Below, one piece after another: positions 1-5,253 of a stretch of DNA of 5,253 bases. Under the pieces are notes generated by a model that saw only the letters and a list, made by a program, of their open reading frames with translations, was not told the DNA's origin and did no database searches. Every line of letters starts with the position of its first letter. Within the stretch, counting starts at the first letter, position 1. Location of the stretch: the NCBI GenBank assembly GCA_944342125.1, contig CALVMF010000079.1:1-5253 (forward strand), given 5' to 3'. Both the position numbers and the translations under genes were made by a program. Origin of the DNA: an uncultured Bacilli bacterium. GTDB taxonomy: Bacteria; Bacillota_I; Bacilli_A; RFN20; CAG-826.

Positions 1-324
1 GAAGTTTCTATTTTGCCTCATCATATTGAGTATTTAGCTAATGTAGAAATATCTGTTTTGACCATCACTAAAGATGGCAAAGATAAACATTATGCTGTTG
101 GAGGAGGTGCAATTCATTTTATTGAAAGCACTAACACGGCTTTTCTTGTTTTAAATGGAATCATTGCAGTTGAAAATATTGATATCGATAAGAGCAGAAA
201 ACTTCAAGAAGAAGCTCAAAAGAAACTACAAACCGATTTATCACGACTTGAACATAAGGAACAAGAAAGAGAATTGCGTAAGGCGATGATTGAATTAATG
301 GCTAAAAATACTTATAAAGAGTAA
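1..324 (+). CDS. atpC: ATP synthase F1 subunit epsilon (AtpC), 5'-truncated by the window edge
   Basis: The frame is open from base 1 to the TAA at 322-324 and encodes 107 residues. A TTG at 13 could be mistaken for a start, but the codons before it (E-V-S-I) match the usual epsilon sequence ahead of the LPxH turn, so the true start lies to the left. Epsilon chains are usually about 130-140 residues, so roughly 25-30 N-terminal residues are missing. Visible family features are ILPHHIEYLANVE, the beta-sandwich stretch ending in the glycine-rich AVGGGAIHF, the ENIDID segment, and a charged helical C-terminal domain (about the last 45 residues). Epsilon is part of the central stalk of F1, joins gamma to the c-ring on the cytoplasmic face of the membrane, and its C-terminal helices can inhibit ATP hydrolysis. 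It is normally the last gene of the atp operon, as the 220-bp non-coding gap after it suggests. No convincing terminator follows it. Confidence 0.9.
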   Translation, partial: EVSILPHHIEYLANVEISVLTITKDGKDKHYAVGGGAIHFIESTNTAFLVLNGIIAVENIDIDKSRKLQEEAQKKLQTDLSRLEHKEQERELRKAMIELMAKNTYKE

Positions 325-502
325 TTTATCTTTAAGAATTATCTTGAAAATTATAAGAAATCCTTGCAAAACTCAACTTTTTTTGAAAATATTTAATACT
401 TATATCCTATGATTCCATCTGATTTTTAAAATGAAATGAAAAAGATATATGAAACTTTTGTGAATATATTTTTTTATCCAAATAGTCCTCAAAAGCAAAC
501 CC

Positions 503-534
503 AAAAATAAAAAAAATGCGATAGTTATCGCATT
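503..534 (-). terminator. Intrinsic terminator of the tRNA-Gly transcript
   Basis: A perfect 8-bp stem (515-522 with 527-534, AATGCGAT/ATCGCATT) closes a 4-nt loop. On the minus strand it is followed directly by a long U-rich run (T8 interrupted once by A, then T5). It begins 10 nt after the tRNA CCA end, so it ends the tRNA transcript and probably any transcript reading through from the SWIM gene. The plus-strand side has no T-tract, so it should not act as an atpC terminator. Confidence 0.88.
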
Positions 535-544
535 ATTCGTCAAC

Positions 545-618
545 TGGAGCGGGTGATGGGAATCGAACCCACGTAATCAGCTTGGAAGGCTGATGCTCTA
601 CCATTAAACTACACCCGC
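545..618 (-). tRNA. tRNA-Gly (anticodon TCC), CCA encoded
   Basis: On the minus strand a 7-bp acceptor stem (GCGGGTG, 612-618, with CACCCGC, 549-555) closes a full cloverleaf. The D arm contains AGTTTAATGGTAGAGC. The anticodon stem is TCAGC/GCTGA with loop CTTCCAA, putting anticodon TCC at 584-586 (complement). The T arm carries the GGGTTCGATTCCC core. The discriminator base is U (548), as is usual for bacterial tRNA-Gly, and CCA is encoded at 545-547. The length is 74 nt including CCA. The U34 anticodon should read GGA and GGG and, depending on modification, other Gly codons. No neighbouring tRNA is visible. Confidence 0.97.
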
Positions 619-628
619 GTGCTTGAAT

Positions 629-657
629 ATAGTATTACAGGTAAGGTAAATAATCAA
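629..657 (-). promoter_or_regulatory. Candidate sigma-A-type promoter for tRNA-Gly
   Basis: Reading the minus strand, TTGATT (652-657) is separated by exactly 17 bp from TACTAT (629-634). The -10 ends 10 nt before the mature tRNA 5' end, leaving a leader of about 3 nt. The -35 matches consensus at 4 of 6 positions and the -10 at 4 of 6. The spacing and placement make it plausible, but AT-rich DNA yields chance matches. Confidence 0.55.
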
Positions 658-702
658 TACTAAATTTTAAGAAATTTCACTTTTTACATAAAAGTTAATT
701 TT

Positions 703-1158
703 CTATTTCAGTTTATCGATAATATCTTCTTTATATTTAGGCAAATATTTTTCCCTAAGCCACTCAGGAGATTCAATGATTAAGGTTTTAAGAATCTCTT
801 CTTTTTGACTATTATTTAAGTTCTTTATATAAGATTCTACTGCTTCTTCGACGCTATCAAATTTTACATTAGAAGATGCAGTCGATTTAACATATTCATC
901 CTTATGTTCTAGATATTCATAATAAAGAGCTACTTCATGTTTGCACATATCCTCATCGCCCGAGGCATATGGGCAGTCGCAATAAGAATTATAAGGCTTT
1001 TCTAGGTCAATTTGCACATCATAAACATGCCCATCAGAGCCTTCAACTTCCCCATAAACAACGTTTCCATCTACCGAAGTAATTCTTGCGTTTCCACTTC
1101 TATAATAAGCACGTCCTCTTGACACTATCTTGCTTTCAAAATAACTAAGAAAATCCAT
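703..1158 (-). CDS. Small SWIM zinc-finger domain protein
   Basis: This 151-residue protein has a SWIM-type zinc-binding motif CxC-x9-CxH: Cys60, Cys62, Cys72 and His74. The N-terminal part (MDFLSYFESKIVSRGRAYY) matches the RGRxYYxxG entry often seen in SWIM proteins, followed by beta strands around residues 25-52. After the motif there is a helical, acidic and lysine-rich tail (about 75-151) with no recognised domain. SWIM domains are thought to bind DNA or proteins and often sit at the N terminus of SNF2-family helicases or in a gene beside one. Here no SNF2 partner is visible: the gene lies between tRNA-Gly and divergent rdgB. The ATG at 1156-1158 is the only sensible start, because the family motif begins almost at once and no other start with a ribosome binding site exists. 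It has no Shine-Dalgarno sequence and an extended -10 lies just upstream, so leaderless translation is likely. The SWIM assignment is firm; its cellular role is unknown. Confidence 0.85.
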   Translation of the reverse strand: MDFLSYFESKIVSRGRAYYRSGNARITSVDGNVVYGEVEGSDGHVYDVQIDLEKPYNSYCDCPYASGDEDMCKHEVALYYEYLEHKDEYVKSTASSNVKFDSVEEAVESYIKNLNNSQKEEILKTLIIESPEWLREKYLPKYKEDIIDKLK

Positions 1159-1164
1159 TCCAAA

Positions 1165-1173
1165 ATTATAACA
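1165..1173 (-). promoter_or_regulatory. Extended -10 promoter of the SWIM gene, predicting a leaderless mRNA
   Basis: The minus strand reads TGTTATAAT: a perfect TATAAT (1165-1170) with an extended TGn element (1171-1173). Counting the normal 7 positions from the last T of the -10 puts +1 at 1158, the A of the SWIM ATG. The -35 position at 17-bp spacing (CTCAAG, 1188-1193) is poor, as is common for extended -10 promoters. Confidence 0.6.
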
Positions 1174-1180
1174 AATTAAA

Positions 1181-1200
1181 GAGAAAACTTGAGTTTTTTC
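1181..1200. repeat. Imperfect inverted repeat between divergent promoters (possible operator)
   Basis: Two 9-nt arms, GAGAAAACT (1181-1189) and AGTTTTTTC (1192-1200), surround a 2-nt TG centre. The inner 6 bp (AAAACT/AGTTTT) are perfect and one outer position is a G:T mismatch. It covers the -35 positions of both divergent candidate promoters, where a regulator of both could bind. The arms are A/T-rich, so chance is a real alternative. It is not followed by a U-tract in a position suited to a terminator. Confidence 0.3.
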
Positions 1201-1215
1201 ATTAATAAGTATAAA
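1189..1215 (+). promoter_or_regulatory. Candidate rdgB promoter
   Basis: TTGAGT (1189-1194) resembles a -35 and TATAAA (1210-1215) a -10 (5 of 6 matches), separated by 15 bp, which is short of the ideal 17. Transcription would start about 1222, leaving a short leader of about 18 nt that contains the ribosome binding site. A 17-bp-spaced alternative -10 (TAAAAA, 1212-1217) is weaker in sequence. Confidence 0.4.
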
Positions 1216-1227
1216 AATATTCTTTGT

Positions 1228-1232
1228 GAGGA
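1228..1232 (+). promoter_or_regulatory. rdgB: Ribosome binding site deciding the rdgB start
   Basis: GAGGA lies 7 nt before the ATG at 1240. The same frame is open upstream to a TTG at 1189, but that codon has no such signal, overlaps the promoter region and would add 17 residues absent from the family. The Shine-Dalgarno therefore supports 1240 as the start. Confidence 0.8.
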
Positions 1233-1239
1233 AATTAAT

Positions 1240-1836
1240 ATGAAAGAAACTTTAAAAATTTGCGTTGCAACCAATAACGAACATAAAATGGGTGAATTAA
1301 GAAATATATTTAAAGGATACAATATTGAACTTTGTTCGTTAAAAGACTTAAACATAAAAGCTGATCCTGAAGAAAATGGCGAAACTTATGCTGAAAATGC
1401 CTTTATTAAAGCAAATGAAGTCGCTAAATTTACTTCGCTCCCTGTTTTAAGCGATGACTCTGGTATAAAAATTGATGCTATTGGTGGACTTCCAGGAGTT
1501 CATTCACATCGTTTCGCCGAAGCTTTTGGCGGTCAAGAAAAAACAAATAACTTTTTAGTTAAAAATTATCCTAATTCCAAAGCTCATTTTACAGCTCATT
1601 TTGTTCTGTTAAATTTAACACCAAATTCAAGAAATGATTTTGAGGGAATTATGAATGGTCACATTGCAAATTCTGTTTATGGTAATGGTGGATTTGGCTA
1701 TGACCCTATCTTTGTTCCTGAAGGATATGAGTGCACTGTTGCATCTTTATCAGCCGAAGAAAAGAATAAAATTTCCCACCGTTATAAAGCTTCAAAAGCT
1801 ATGCTTGATTATTTAATTAAAGAAAAATACCTTTGA
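1240..1836 (+). CDS. rdgB: XTP/dITP pyrophosphatase (RdgB/HAM1 family)
   Basis: This cytoplasmic enzyme hydrolyses non-canonical purine nucleoside triphosphates (dITP, XTP, ITP) to the monophosphate and pyrophosphate, keeping deaminated purines out of DNA and RNA. Starting at 1240 it has 198 residues, the normal family length. The family signatures appear in order: nucleotide-binding ATNNEHKMGEL (10-20); PEENGETYAENAFIKA (43-58); the acidic active-site block LSDDSGIKIDAIGGLPGV (70-87, with Asp72/Asp73 where the catalytic base and metal ligands lie); GGFGYDPIF (150-158), which contacts the base; and the C-terminal SHRYKA (179-184). Small departures from the usual consensus are HSHRF where YSARY is common and TVASLS where TxAEL is common; neither touches the core acidic residues. 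It is transcribed alone, divergent from the SWIM gene and convergent with the zinc-ribbon gene, and stops with TGA. Function is inferred from family membership. Confidence 0.95.
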   Translation: MKETLKICVATNNEHKMGELRNIFKGYNIELCSLKDLNIKADPEENGETYAENAFIKANEVAKFTSLPVLSDDSGIKIDAIGGLPGVHSHRFAEAFGGQEKTNNFLVKNYPNSKAHFTAHFVLLNLTPNSRNDFEGIMNGHIANSVYGNGGFGYDPIFVPEGYECTVASLSAEEKNKISHRYKASKAMLDYLIKEKYL

Positions 1837-1839
1837 TTT

Positions 1840-1872
1840 GCGGATTTTTTTTATTAAAATTAACGCTTTTTT
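1840..1872 (+). terminator. Possible rdgB terminator overlapping the convergent gene
   Basis: GCG (1840-1842) pairs with CGC (1864-1866) and ATTTT (1844-1848) with AAAAT (1856-1860), interrupted by a small internal loop, with a 7-nt loop at the top. T6 follows at 1867-1872. It starts 3 nt after the rdgB stop. Its right arm and T-run fall inside the last codons of the opposing zinc-ribbon gene. The stem is AT-rich and imperfect, so the call is tentative. Confidence 0.42.
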
Positions 1873-2738
1873 AAATAAAGTTGATAGTAAAGTAAATAGA
1901 CAATAGCAGCCAAACCAGCTGGAATAATTACTAAATAGTAATAAACCGAATCGCCTAAAGAAGCTCCTAAAATTAAAAATACAATAAGTAAAACACCCAT
2001 AAGGAGTTCAAAACTCAAAACATATCGATATATTTTTAATGGTTTTTTATCGATTATGATTATTCGGTTGTCCTCTAATTCTTCTTCTGGATTTAAAATT
2101 TCATAATCTTTACTCATCAGTTCATTTGCTTCGCTTCTTATCTCGTTTATATCAACGCTTAAATCGTGGTCTGAAAAAAATATTTTCTTCTCTTCTTCAC
2201 TACAAATAGTAAATGTTTCATCAAAATAGTTATATAAATCGACAATATCTTTTAATCCATTAAGGTAACTATCTAAATATTTTTTTGCGATACATTTTCC
2301 ATCTTTAAATAATCTTTCTTTAGCTTCCCTTAAAAACTTTCTTGTTTCTTTGATTACATCTTCAACAAAAGAAAGGAATAAAAAAGTATTTTCTTCATCT
2401 AAATAGATATCATATTCATCTATTATTGGTTTAATTTTATTAAAGTTAATATTTAAGAAATCTTGTTTATAAAGGGTTGCTAAAGCGATACCAACAATCG
2501 AAGATAAGTCGTTTGGCTTAATTTCCAAACAATTTTTATATAGCTTAATCGCATGATCATAAGCTCCACGTTGAGTTAAATCTAAAAAAGCTTGATTTGC
2601 AATCGCTCCATATTGTCTATCAAAAAGTTTTTTGCCTTGTTCTAATGCAAAATTATTACCACATTCAGAACAAAAAATTGTTGGCTTTGTTCCATCTGTA
2701 TCTATTAATTTACCACATTTTGGGCACATTACTCTCAT
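1860..2738 (-). CDS. Zinc-ribbon, TPR-like protein with two C-terminal membrane helices; function unknown
   Basis: I do not recognise this 292-residue protein as a named family. Three parts are visible. The N terminus is a four-cysteine zinc ribbon, CPKCG and CSECG (Cys5, Cys8, Cys23, Cys26). A TPR-like helical unit follows (about 43-80, with AYDHAIKLYKNCLEIKPND), then a long helical and charged region (about 80-232). The C terminus has two hydrophobic segments (about 240-259 and 264-284) joined by a very short loop (SLGD), with basic residues on the outer flanks (KKPLKIYR before, KKR at the end). By the positive-inside rule the ribbon and helical domain face the cytoplasm and both ends are inside. 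No tryptophan is present. It follows the helicase gene by 15 bp, with a strong ribosome binding site, so it is probably translated from the same mRNA. It could be a membrane anchor, sensor or effector working with the helicase, or an unrelated passenger; the sequence does not decide. Confidence 0.82.
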   Translation of the reverse strand: MRVMCPKCGKLIDTDGTKPTIFCSECGNNFALEQGKKLFDRQYGAIANQAFLDLTQRGAYDHAIKLYKNCLEIKPNDLSSIVGIALATLYKQDFLNINFNKIKPIIDEYDIYLDEENTFLFLSFVEDVIKETRKFLREAKERLFKDGKCIAKKYLDSYLNGLKDIVDLYNYFDETFTICSEEEKKIFFSDHDLSVDINEIRSEANELMSKDYEILNPEEELEDNRIIIIDKKPLKIYRYVLSFELLMGVLLIVFLILGASLGDSVYYYLVIIPAGLAAIVYLLYYQLYLKKR

Positions 2739-2744
2739 AGTGAA

Positions 2745-2751
2745 CTCCTTT
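2745..2751 (-). promoter_or_regulatory. Strong ribosome binding site joining the two genes of the operon
   Basis: The minus strand reads AAAGGAG with a 6-nt spacer to the ATG at 2736-2738. It begins only 2 nt after the helicase TAG stop (2754-2756). Ribosomes finishing the helicase end on top of this site, which suggests coupled translation and no separate promoter between the genes. Confidence 0.8.
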
Positions 2752-2753
2752 AA

Positions 2754-5253
2754 CTAAGCTAGAAAAAAGATATAATTTCCTTCAACTCTAATAAGATTTT
2801 TAACAACTGCGTAGTCAATCGAAACATTAATAATTTCTTTAATAGTGTCTCCAACCTTATTAAACCCGAAAGCAGAAACAATATATTTTATCAATTCGTC
2901 TCGGCTTAAAGAAAGTTTAATTTTCATAATGTCTTTAATAGCGACAATAATTTCTTCTTTTGGAATATCGACAAATTCACGATATTTACTTCCTACTCGA
3001 TAGAAGTTTAACCTTTCTTTATCTTCTTCTTTATTCCAATAAAATTTCATTTCATTAGTATAATTTGCAGGCTTACCAATCAAAAGCTCGTTGAAAACCT
3101 GTTTAGTTGCCTTGGTATTTTTTGGAATTGAAAATTGATAAAGAACTTTTTTGATTAATAGTCTTTCACTGATTGGACTTTCATTACGAATGAAAAATTC
3201 AATCACTTCTTTTGTTTTAGTATCTTTTTCTTCAAAAAATGTATCAGGGTCTTCTTCTATAGTCTGATATCCAGATGGTTTATAGTCAACTGAATGATTA
3301 AAATCGTCTCTGCTGTCTTCTTTTTCAAAAACAATTTTCTTTTTAACTAAGTTGCTACTACTAGCATCGTTTTTTGGATGGTTAATCTCTTCAACAATTT
3401 TATCGATTACAAGATTTGGTGAATCAAAATAATCTAAAGACCAAATTCTAATAAGTCTCCAACCAAGTTGATTTAAAACATCTGTTTGAACAATATTGCG
3501 GTCTTTACTTGTTTTGGAGTTAATATAACTTCTTGAATCGCAAAGTATACCAAGCAGATAATGATTTTCATCTTGTGGGTCTACAACGCCAATGTCAACT
3601 CTAAATTCGCTTGTTCCAATATTAGTATGGACTTTATAACCACGTTTTTCTAAATCGCGAGCAATATATTTTTCAATTCCGCCTTTATATTCTTTTTGCT
3701 CACCATTTTTAATGATAATAAAGTTTCTACCATTATAAGCATAATCTAAGAATTCTTTTAAGCCTCTTGACCCTTTTCCTTGCGCACGATTTGTATCAAT
3801 TTGACTAGCAAGTAAGGAAGAATAAACAATCATTTCTTCTCTAGCTCTAGAAACAGCAACATTTAATCTTTTTTCACCGCCTGCATTAGAGAGTGGTCCA
3901 AAATTAAAGCTTATTTTTCCATCTTTATTTGGTCCATAACAAATAGAGAAGATAATTACATCTCTTTCATCGCCTTGTACACTTTCAAGATTTTTAACAA
4001 ATAACTCTTCTTTCCCACTATAAGCCTTTAATTCGAGTTCAGGCTTACTTTTGAATGCATCTTGAAGCATATCAAGAATTAAAGTTTGTTGAGAAATAGA
4101 GAATGTGACGACCCCAATACTCTTTTTAGAAAGCTCTTCATCGCTAAGTCTACGAATTATTTCGTTAACGATAGCTTTAGCTTCAACTTTATTTTTGCGG
4201 TCTTCGTATACGCCATTTTGGCAATAATTAAAAACAATTGAGCTATTAATCGCCCTTGGAGAAGGGAAAGTTAGAAGTTTATTGTCATAATATTCGACAT
4301 TTGAGAAAGCGATTAAACTTTCATCTTTGCTTCTATAATGCCAAGTAAGATATTTTTTAGGCATCGAGATATTTAAACAATCGAGCAAAACGCTTTCCCC
4401 GTCTTCAATAAAGAAATCATCTTCATCGCTTGTGTCTGCTTCAAAAAATCTTGTTGGAGGTAGTTGTTTTTCATCGCCAACAATGACAGCACTTTTTCCT
4501 CTAGCTATAGCCCCAACTGCATCACTAGTTGTAATTTGACTAGCTTCATCAAAGATTACAATATCGAATTTTTTATGAGTTGGATTTAAGTATTGCGCAA
4601 CACTAAGTGGCGACATTAAAAAACATGGACAAATTGTCGTTAAAATATTTGGTGTTGAATCAAATAAATTTCTTAAGCTGATTCCTCGACCATTATTAGA
4701 AATCGCTTTTTTAAGTAAAACAAACTCTTTAGCTTTTTCACTACTTTCATCATCTTTAGAAAAGAAAGAAGATGTTCCTTTTGATAGTCGATAAGCGACT
4801 TCTTTAATCGTTAATTCATTGTATTCATCGATTAAATGACGATATTCTTCAATCTTTTCATTTTGAGAGCGACCCGAAAACATATTTAGTTCGCTATCTT
4901 CTTCAATATGTTCTAAGGCTAAATTGTAAGAAACATTTTTCTTATAAACATTTATTAAATCAAAGTCGTTAATCGTTCCTTTTAAATTTAATTCAATTAG
5001 GTTACCAACATTTAGATTTTCAACAATTGCTATTTGATTCTTAAAAATAATATAGTCTTTTAATCTTTCATTTCTATTAATTACTTTATCGATACGTTCA
5101 ATATTTTTTTCAAGACTTAGCTCATCTAGCATATTTAAAACGTTAGTTGAGAATTTTTCATTTAGTTCTTGCTGATCATTTTTAATTTCTTCAAAAATAT
5201 CTATAACAGTCTCAAACTTCCCGTTTGCTTCAACAATTAGTTTTAAAGCCTCT
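2754..5253 (-). CDS. Large SF1 helicase with C-terminal Vsr-like nuclease domain and DUF3320-type tail, N terminus outside window
   Basis: The frame has no stop through 5253, so the ATG at 5130-5132 is internal: about 40 in-frame codons precede it and the gene runs off the window. Counting that Met as 1, SF1 helicase motifs are: motif II FDEASQ (194-199); motif III VGDEKQLPPT (218-227); HYRSK (265-269); QGDERDVIIFS (386-396); and motif VI LNVAVSRARE (423-432), the UPF1-like/COG1112 pattern. Walker A must lie upstream. Residues about 482-585 form a Vsr-like (REase_MTES_1575 type) domain: GTSEFRVDIGVVDP with Asp513, then ILCDS with Asp532, DVLNQLGW and RIWSLDYF. After a charged linker, about 640-792 resemble DUF3320. 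Family members are typically well over 1,000 residues and often begin with DUF4011. ATP-dependent unwinding or translocation on nucleic acid linked to cleavage is inferred; such helicase-Vsr proteins have been tied to phage defence. The zinc-ribbon membrane gene follows in the same operon. Confidence 0.88.
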   Translation of the reverse strand, partial: EALKLIVEANGKFETVIDIFEEIKNDQQELNEKFSTNVLNMLDELSLEKNIERIDKVINRNERLKDYIIFKNQIAIVENLNVGNLIELNLKGTINDFDLINVYKKNVSYNLALEHIEEDSELNMFSGRSQNEKIEEYRHLIDEYNELTIKEVAYRLSKGTSSFFSKDDESSEKAKEFVLLKKAISNNGRGISLRNLFDSTPNILTTICPCFLMSPLSVAQYLNPTHKKFDIVIFDEASQITTSDAVGAIARGKSAVIVGDEKQLPPTRFFEADTSDEDDFFIEDGESVLLDCLNISMPKKYLTWHYRSKDESLIAFSNVEYYDNKLLTFPSPRAINSSIVFNYCQNGVYEDRKNKVEAKAIVNEIIRRLSDEELSKKSIGVVTFSISQQTLILDMLQDAFKSKPELELKAYSGKEELFVKNLESVQGDERDVIIFSICYGPNKDGKISFNFGPLSNAGGEKRLNVAVSRAREEMIVYSSLLASQIDTNRAQGKGSRGLKEFLDYAYNGRNFIIIKNGEQKEYKGGIEKYIARDLEKRGYKVHTNIGTSEFRVDIGVVDPQDENHYLLGILCDSRSYINSKTSKDRNIVQTDVLNQLGWRLIRIWSLDYFDSPNLVIDKIVEEINHPKNDASSSNLVKKKIVFEKEDSRDDFNHSVDYKPSGYQTIEEDPDTFFEEKDTKTKEVIEFFIRNESPISERLLIKKVLYQFSIPKNTKATKQVFNELLIGKPANYTNEMKFYWNKEEDKERLNFYRVGSKYREFVDIPKEEIIVAIKDIMKIKLSLSRDELIKYIVSAFGFNKVGDTIKEIINVSIDYAVVKNLIRVEGNYIFFLA

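Noticed and set aside
13..324. TTG at 13 as the start of a complete 103-residue atpC
   Set aside because: The preceding in-frame codons already match the epsilon subunit and the protein would lack its first strands; the gene is cut by the window edge.
360..400. Possible atpC terminator around the T7 run near 377-384
   Set aside because: The only pairing in front of the T-run is about 3 bp (TTG/CAA); there is no stable stem.
325..502. Small gene or RNA in the gap between atpC and the tRNA terminator
   Set aside because: Only a six-codon ATG frame was noticed, with no ribosome binding site, and no recognised RNA fold; nothing can be supported here.
545..618. tRNA-Gly as an integration site for a mobile element
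   Set aside because: No integrase, direct repeat of the tRNA 3' end or other mobile-element sign is visible within the window.
679..695. ACTTTT/AAAAGT hairpin as a SWIM gene terminator
   Set aside because: The stem is 6 bp and AT-rich, and no U-tract follows it on the minus strand.
1189..1239. TTG-initiated N-terminal extension of rdgB (17 extra residues)
   Set aside because: The extension is not family-like, lies over the promoter region and lacks a ribosome binding site, whereas the ATG at 1240 has GAGGA at ideal spacing and gives the normal family length.

Overview
The window is AT-rich DNA that looks like a chromosomal segment of a low-GC Firmicutes/Tenericutes-type bacterium (Acholeplasma, Erysipelotrichia or RF39-like Bacilli would fit; the sequence alone does not decide). 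Supporting signs are a Bacillota-style ATP synthase epsilon subunit, AT-rich intergenic DNA, a tRNA gene with an encoded CCA, and strong AAGGAG-type ribosome binding sites. Five in-frame tryptophans were checked (one in the SWIM protein, four in the helicase) and all are TGG. The rdgB frame ends in TGA. This argues for the standard code and against a Mycoplasma/Spiroplasma TGA=Trp code.

Layout. Positions 1-324 (+) hold the 3' part of atpC, the last gene of a presumed atp operon lying to the left. Positions 325-502 hold no gene that I can support. A compact minus-strand tRNA-Gly(TCC) unit follows: promoter 629-657, tRNA 545-618, strong intrinsic terminator 503-534. Next is a small minus-strand SWIM zinc-finger protein (703-1158), divergent from rdgB (1240-1836, +), an XTP/dITP pyrophosphatase. 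Their 81-bp shared upstream region contains both candidate promoters and an inverted repeat. The SWIM gene has a perfect extended -10 placed so that transcription should start at the A of its ATG, so a leaderless mRNA is predicted.

The right half is a minus-strand operon that enters from beyond the right edge. It begins with a very large superfamily I helicase with a C-terminal Vsr-like nuclease domain and a DUF3320-type tail (2754 to the edge; its N terminus and Walker A are outside the window). After 15 bp comes a protein with an N-terminal zinc ribbon, a TPR-like segment and two C-terminal membrane helices (1860-2738). The second gene's ribosome binding site starts 2 nt after the helicase stop codon, so the two are probably co-expressed.

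Most of the window is housekeeping: ATP synthesis, tRNA, nucleotide-pool cleaning. The candidate for something less described is the helicase-nuclease plus zinc-ribbon membrane protein pair. Helicases of the DUF4011/DUF3320/Vsr type have been linked to phage defence, and the membrane partner is of no family I recognise.
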